A stretch of 56,871 nucleotides of DNA from assembly GCA_947581615.1 (NCBI GenBank), contig CANPVD010000077.1:1-56871 (forward strand). The letters are read 5' to 3'. Shown here one piece after another: positions 52,760 through 56,871 of this stretch. How positions within the stretch are numbered: the first letter of the stretch is position 1; each line of letters opens with the position of its first letter. Both the position numbers and the translations under genes were made by a program. Under the pieces are notes generated by a model, which worked only from the letters and a program-made list of their open reading frames with translations, did not search any database and had not been told where the DNA came from. This stretch comes from Candidatus Humimonas hydrogenitrophica. Lineage in GTDB: Bacteria > Gemmatimonadota > Gemmatimonadetes > Palauibacterales > Palauibacteraceae.

Positions 52760-53833
52760 CTAGAGCTCGGCCGTGGCCGTGACCGAGAGGATCTTGGGCA
52801 GGTAGCGGGCCGTCTCGCTCCACCGCCGTCCGTCGCGGCTGGTGAACAGCTGGCCGGTCGAAGTCCCGAAGTGCACGCCGCAGGGCTCCTCCCCGTCCGT
52901 GCACAGGGCTTCGCGCAGCACCGACACGTAGGCGTGCACCTGGGGGAGCCCTGCCTCCCGCGCCGTCCATCGCCCGCCGGCGTCGTCCGTCTCGTACACG
53001 CGCAGCCGCGCGTCGCACACCGAGCGCATGTGGCTGCTCTCCTCGGGAATCACCCAGGCCCGGTCCGGGTCCCGCGGGTCGAGGCCGACCACGTAGCCGA
53101 AGTCGCTGGGGAGCTCACCGGTGATCTCGGCCCACGTCTCACCCCGATCGTCCGATCGGTAGATGCCGCAGTGATTCTGCTGATAGAGGCGATCGGGACG
53201 CGCCGGATGGAGCCGGAGGGCGTGCACGCACTGGCCGGCCACGGGCGGCGGTCCGGGCAGGAACTCGCTGCGCACGCCGCCGTTGATGGCCGTCCAGGTC
53301 GCGCCGCCGTCGTCGCTCCGATAGCAGCCACCCGCCGACAGGGCCACGTACACGCGCTGCGGCCGCTCCGGGTCGACCTGGATGGAGTGCAGGGCCAGCC
53401 CGCCCCGCGCCGGCTGCCACGCGTTCCGGGTGGGATGCCGGTCGAGGGCGCGCACCCAGCCCCAGGTCGCGCCGCCGTCCGTGCTCGTGAACAGGCCGGC
53501 CGGCTGCGTCCCGGCCCACAGGCGCTCGGGCTCGTCGGCGCCGCCGGGAGACAGGCTCCACACGGCCTTCACCGCGCGGTCGGTCTCCTCGGGGAAGGCG
53601 GGCCGTCCCGGCAGGGGCTCCCAGCTCCGCCCGCCGTCGCGCGTGGCGTGGATGCGCGCCCCCCATACCGGGTGTCGGACGGCGGCCCAGCCGCGCCGCG
53701 GGTCGCGCGGGTCCAGGAGGGCGTGGTAGACCTCGAACCCGGCCAGGTAGGGGCCTTCGAGCCGCCAGTCCCGCCGTCGCCGGCTCGAGACCGCCCGGAA
53801 CAACCCGCGGTGGGTCCCGACCAGGAGGACCAC
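52760..53833 (-). CDS. BNR/sialidase-like beta-propeller protein (YCF48/VPS10-like repeats)
   Basis: This 357-residue protein starts VVLLVGTHRGLFRA and repeats the Asp-box pattern SxDxGxTW: HATRDGGRSWEPL, TSTDGGATWGWV, RSDDGGATWTAI, RSDDRGETWAEI and TSRDGRRWSET. This is a propeller fold; glycosidase residues are not evident, so no enzymatic call is made. No signal peptide is seen. The GTG at 53833 was chosen because the family starts here; a TTG at 53851 overlapping the moeA stop (TTGA) would add six residues. It is the last gene of the dacB-moeA unit. Confidence 0.83.
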   Translation of the reverse strand: MVLLVGTHRGLFRAVSSRRRRDWRLEGPYLAGFEVYHALLDPRDPRRGWAAVRHPVWGARIHATRDGGRSWEPLPGRPAFPEETDRAVKAVWSLSPGGADEPERLWAGTQPAGLFTSTDGGATWGWVRALDRHPTRNAWQPARGGLALHSIQVDPERPQRVYVALSAGGCYRSDDGGATWTAINGGVRSEFLPGPPPVAGQCVHALRLHPARPDRLYQQNHCGIYRSDDRGETWAEITGELPSDFGYVVGLDPRDPDRAWVIPEESSHMRSVCDARLRVYETDDAGGRWTAREAGLPQVHAYVSVLREALCTDGEEPCGVHFGTSTGQLFTSRDGRRWSETARYLPKILSVTATAEL

Positions 53834-53847
53834 GCCTCCGCCTGCGC

Positions 53848-55143
53848 TCAAGCCGCCCCGGAGCCGGGCCGGGGCGCCCACGGAGCGAGCGGGATCACGT
53901 CCACCGCTTCGCCCTGCTCGAGCGTCCCCGTGCCCTCGGGCATGACGAGCAGCGCGTCGGCCCGGGCCATGGACGTCAGGAGTCCCGATCCCTGCGGCCC
54001 CGTGAGCCTGGCCAGGGGAGGCTCCCCCGGGCGCTCGTCGAGCCGCACCCGGAAGAAGTAGGTCAGGTCCGGGCTCCCGCGGGCCGCCTCGCCGAGCACG
54101 GCCCGGCGCCGGCGCCGCTCGAGGCGTGCGTGCCCCGCCATGCGGCGGAGGGCGGGACGCACCAGGACCTCGAAGGTGACCAGGGCCGAGACCGGGTTCC
54201 CCGGAAGCCCGAACACAGGACGGGCGCCCGGGAGGAGCCCGAACGCGAACGGGCTCCCCGGACGGATCCGCACGCGCCAAAACACCAGCGCCATGCCCAT
54301 GTCCGCCAGCACCTGCCGCACGAGATCGCGCTCTCCGACGCTCACGCCCGCCGTGGTCATCAGGACGTCGCAGTCCGCGGCGGTCTCGAGCCGGGCCCGG
54401 ACCGCCTCCGGCTCGTCTCGGGCGATGCCCAGCGGCACCGGGATGGCCCCGGCGGAGGCCACCTGCGCCGCCAGCGCAGGCCCGTTGGAGTTGGCGATCT
54501 TGCGTCCGGCCCGCACTTCGTCGAACGCGTCGGGACCGGCCAGCTCGTCGCCCGTGGCCAGGATGCCCACGCGGGGAGCGCGTCCGACCTCGACCTCCGT
54601 GCGTCCTACCGTGGCCAGGACCCCGACCGCGCCCGAGCTCACTTCCCGGCCGCGCTCCAGCACGGTCTGACCCCGCCGGAAGTCCTCTCCCGCGAGGCGA
54701 ATGTTGCGGTCGGCGTCCTCGGCGCGCCGGATGGTCACCCGGCCGTCCCGGCCCCCGTCGGTGTGCTCCACGCGGATCACGCCCGTGGCCCCCTCGGGGA
54801 CGGGAGCGCCCGTCATCACCCGCACCGCCGTGCCGGGTGCCAGGGGCCCTTCGGGGAAGGCGCCGGCGGGGACGTCGCCGCTGACCGGCAGGACGACCGG
54901 CGAGTCCTCGGCCGCCCCGGCCACGTCCTCCGCCCGTACGGCGAAGCCGTCCATGCCGCTGTTGTCCCACGGCGGCTGGTCGACCTCGGAGCGGATGTCC
55001 GCCGCGAGGGCGCGCCCGGCCGCCCGCTCCACGGGCACGGTCTCGCTCCCCAGCGGTGGGGTCCGCTCCAGCACCCGGGCGAGCGCCTCGGGATAGGGGA
55101 GCCAGTCCGCGCGTTCCGCCTCCGCGTGGCCCGCCCCGCTCAC
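53848..55143 (-). CDS. moeA: Molybdopterin molybdotransferase MoeA
   Basis: This 431-residue enzyme inserts molybdenum into adenylylated molybdopterin. Conserved parts are DQPPWDNSGMDGFAVRAEDV, MTGAPVPEGATGVIRVEHT, RVGILATGDEL, IANSNGPALAAQV, TTAGVSVGERDLVRQVL, RPGSPFAFGLL and VFGLPGNPVSALVTFEVLV. It provides the cofactor that the two molybdenum hydroxylases in the window need. The GTG at 55143 overlaps the dacB stop by four bases and starts the family close to LPYPEALARVL. The longer open frame upstream is a shadow of dacB. Confidence 0.94.
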   Translation of the reverse strand: MSGAGHAEAERADWLPYPEALARVLERTPPLGSETVPVERAAGRALAADIRSEVDQPPWDNSGMDGFAVRAEDVAGAAEDSPVVLPVSGDVPAGAFPEGPLAPGTAVRVMTGAPVPEGATGVIRVEHTDGGRDGRVTIRRAEDADRNIRLAGEDFRRGQTVLERGREVSSGAVGVLATVGRTEVEVGRAPRVGILATGDELAGPDAFDEVRAGRKIANSNGPALAAQVASAGAIPVPLGIARDEPEAVRARLETAADCDVLMTTAGVSVGERDLVRQVLADMGMALVFWRVRIRPGSPFAFGLLPGARPVFGLPGNPVSALVTFEVLVRPALRRMAGHARLERRRRRAVLGEAARGSPDLTYFFRVRLDERPGEPPLARLTGPQGSGLLTSMARADALLVMPEGTGTLEQGEAVDVIPLAPWAPRPGSGAA

Positions 55144-56711
55144 GGCGCGCCGCTCCCGGCGCTGTCGCGCACGGTCGGCCAGCCCGGCACCACCGGCCGG
55201 CGATAGAGCGCGAGCTGCTCGACCAGGAGGTCCCGGAGCTCCTCGGCGGCGTCTCCCGGAACGCCGTAGCCGTTCAGGAGGAGCGCGAACACGAGCGTCT
55301 CCCCGTCCCCGGCCGTCACGTACCCGGCCAGGCCGCGCACCGAGTCCAGCGAGCCCGTCTTGGCCCGCACCGCCGCCCGCGCGGGGACGCCCTCGAAGCG
55401 GCCGTGCAGGGTGCCCTCCTCCCGGGGCGCGGGCAGGGCGGAGCGAAACACCCCGAAGTCCGGCCGGCGCCACATCGTGCGCAGCAGCCGCACCAGGGCG
55501 TCGGGAGTGAGCTCGTCGTAGCGCGACAGCCCCGAGCCGTCGGTGAGCTCGTAGGAGGAGGGCTCGATGCCCCAGCCGGACAGCGTCTCCGACTCGATCC
55601 GCAGGCCCTCCTCGTCCGAGCCGGCCCGTCCCTCCACGGCGCCCAGCGTGCGCAGGAGCGACTCGGCCATGGTGTTGTCGCTCGGATGGAGCATCTCGGA
55701 GAGGACGGCGCCGAGCGAGTCCGAGCGCAGGGTGTCGGCCCAGGCCGCGGCGGGCGGCCGCTCGCCGGCACGCGGCTCACGGAAGCCGCCGTCCACCCGG
55801 ATCCCCGAGTCGGCGAGGACCGTGGCGAAGCGGACCAGCAGGTAGCGGGTCGGCGGCGCCGTGGCCAGGTAGAGCGGCACCGAGTCCGCGTCGGCCGGCA
55901 CCCAGCCCCGGAGGATGGCCCCCGACGGGGGCGTACCGTCCGCCGGGAGGAAGCGCACGCGCGCGGCCGATCCCGGCGCCCCGGTTCGCACCTGGACGAC
56001 GAGGGGCAGGGTCGGTCCGGGATCGAGGAGCTCCAGCGTCGCCGAGTCCCCGGGCTGCGCGCCCGGCCGGAGGAGGGCGCGCACGCGGGCCGGGTGGAGC
56101 TCCAGGCCGCCGACGCCCGACGCCCACCCGCCCACCAGGTCGCCCCACATCCAGCCCTCTCCCCAGCGCGGCGGCTGGAAGTACCGGCCGTCGCCGACCA
56201 CGTCCCCCGCGATCCGGCGCACGCCCGCGCCGCGCAGCCGCCCGGCCAGGCGGCGCAGTCCCTCGTCGTCCAGGGACGGATCCCCACCGCCGACCAGCCA
56301 CAGGTCGCCCGCCAGCCGGCCCCGGCGCGGCGCGGCGGCGGAAAGCATCCGGGTGGCCCACCGGTGCCCGGCGCCCAGGCGCGCCAGCCCGACCGAGGCG
56401 ACCACCAGCTTGGTCGTGCTGGCCGTGGTGAAGCGCTTCTCTCCGTTCCGGCTGAACAGGGTCTCGCCCGTCTCGGCCACGCGCACGGCCAGGCCCACGT
56501 GGGCGTGGACCAGGCCGGGCTCGGCCAGGAGAGAGCGGAGTCGGCGGGCGAGCCCCGCGCGGTCGAGGGGCGCGGGCGGCGTGGCCGCCGGGGGGCGGGC
56601 CGGGGCGGGCGTCTGCGCGGACGCGGGGGCGGCCGCCGCCAGCAGCAGGATGCCGAGGAGCGCCGCCCGCCCGGGCGAGCGTCCCGGCCCGGAGGTCAGA
56701 AGTACCGCCAC
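55140..56711 (-). CDS. dacB: D-alanyl-D-alanine carboxypeptidase/endopeptidase (PBP4, DacB type)
   Basis: This 523-residue periplasmic enzyme trims or cleaves peptidoglycan cross-links. The signal peptide (AALLGILLLAAAAPASAQ) is followed by the S13 family motifs: STTKL with nucleophile Ser98, SDNTMAE in HPSDNTMAESLLRTL and KTGSLDSVRGLAGYV near the end. The large insert domain typical of PBP4 lies between the first and second motif. The GTG at 56711 overlaps the end of the barrel gene upstream by 16 bases. A start at 56744 would only add shadow residues. Its stop overlaps moeA. Confidence 0.9.
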   Translation of the reverse strand: MAVLLTSGPGRSPGRAALLGILLLAAAAPASAQTPAPARPPAATPPAPLDRAGLARRLRSLLAEPGLVHAHVGLAVRVAETGETLFSRNGEKRFTTASTTKLVVASVGLARLGAGHRWATRMLSAAAPRRGRLAGDLWLVGGGDPSLDDEGLRRLAGRLRGAGVRRIAGDVVGDGRYFQPPRWGEGWMWGDLVGGWASGVGGLELHPARVRALLRPGAQPGDSATLELLDPGPTLPLVVQVRTGAPGSAARVRFLPADGTPPSGAILRGWVPADADSVPLYLATAPPTRYLLVRFATVLADSGIRVDGGFREPRAGERPPAAAWADTLRSDSLGAVLSEMLHPSDNTMAESLLRTLGAVEGRAGSDEEGLRIESETLSGWGIEPSSYELTDGSGLSRYDELTPDALVRLLRTMWRRPDFGVFRSALPAPREEGTLHGRFEGVPARAAVRAKTGSLDSVRGLAGYVTAGDGETLVFALLLNGYGVPGDAAEELRDLLVEQLALYRRPVVPGWPTVRDSAGSGAP

Positions 56712-56871
56712 ACCGTGACGGTGAGCGCCAGGTTGTGGGTCCACTGCTTGTCCTGCGGCGCCGGCAGCCCGAGCTGGTTGATCTGGTCCAGGACGCTTTG
56801 CTGGAAGAAGCCGGATGGCGCCTTGATGTGGAGGAGCTTGTCGCGGGCCTCGAAGCTCACCGAGAAGCGCC
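56696..56871 (-). CDS. C-terminal end of an outer-membrane beta-barrel protein (partial)
   Basis: The frame runs in from the window edge and stops with TGA at 56696-56698. The last residues are RFSVSFEARDKLLHIKAPSG, FFQQSVLDQI and THNLALTVTVWRYF. Alternating strands and a terminal Phe are the usual recognition signal for barrel insertion. About 57 residues are visible; the rest is outside the window, so no family is assigned. Confidence 0.6.
   Translation of the reverse strand, partial: RFSVSFEARDKLLHIKAPSGFFQQSVLDQINQLGLPAPQDKQWTHNLALTVTVWRYF

Overview
The window is very GC-rich, with dense, tightly packed genes, many GTG starts and many 4-base stop/start overlaps. Several features together suggest a Gram-negative, aerobic, soil-type bacterium, and I infer the Gemmatimonadota as the likely phylum. 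These features are RND and TolC efflux, outer-membrane barrels with a terminal Phe, PBP1 and PBP4 enzymes, DUF4382 lipoproteins, and an anti-sigma factor plus a barrel that each carry an AMPK1/CBM48-type glycogen-binding domain. The phylum is not proven by the sequence alone. I see no tRNA, rRNA, CRISPR array, insertion sequence or phage gene.

Layout. 1-3.1 kb: an RND efflux pump preceded by the last codons of another gene. 3.2-6.6 kb: a YhaN/SbcC-like ATPase and an SbcD-like nuclease, both minus strand. 6.6-7.2 kb: an AhpD-like protein whose CxxC site reads Cys-Asp-Tyr-UGA, with a bacterial-type SECIS hairpin just downstream, so a probable selenoprotein. 7.2-8.9 kb: a patatin-like lipase and a conserved unknown. 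9.0-14.7 kb, minus strand: an ECF sigma factor, a membrane anti-sigma factor, a Spy/CnrX-like periplasmic protein, TolC, a MacA-type adaptor and a MacB-type permease, which looks like a self-regulated efflux locus. 15-20 kb: endonuclease IV, an unknown, the electron transfer flavoprotein EtfBA, a VOC protein, a broken second AhpD-like gene and an SRPBCC protein.

20-27.7 kb holds an aerobic carbon monoxide dehydrogenase locus: coxG (minus), then coxM-coxS-coxL-coxF-coxD-coxE (plus). CoxL has the form I active-site loop AYRCSFR, whose Cys binds the copper of the Mo-Cu centre. CoxF carries an extra C-terminal YHS metal-binding domain. After a VanZ-like gene, 29.1-32.8 kb (minus) encodes a second three-subunit molybdenum hydroxylase with the AYRGAGR loop (form II-like, substrate unknown). 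Divergent from it, 32.9-40.0 kb is a tightly coupled operon: XdhC, a MocA-like cytidylyltransferase, a WtpA-like oxyanion-binding lipoprotein, a CDF metal exporter, an unknown, and an ABC ATPase/permease pair. A ModB-ModC fusion at 41.3-43.4 kb and MoeA at 53.8-55.1 kb complete a local set for molybdate uptake, cofactor synthesis and enzyme maturation.

43.5-47.9 kb carries a DUF4382 lipoprotein, a second ECF sigma factor, an anti-sigma factor with a CBM48-like domain, an outer-membrane barrel ending in another CBM48-like domain, and a helical-repeat exported protein. 48-56.9 kb holds cell-wall and general genes: PBP1, a TPR lipoprotein, a coiled-coil periplasmic protein, a KAS III-like enzyme, a BNR-repeat protein, MoeA, DacB and the end of an outer-membrane barrel gene cut by the window edge.

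Most notable: the UGA-containing AhpD-like gene with its hairpin, the CoxF-YHS fusion in a Mo-Cu enzyme locus, and the sigma/anti-sigma/barrel module linked by paired CBM48 domains.
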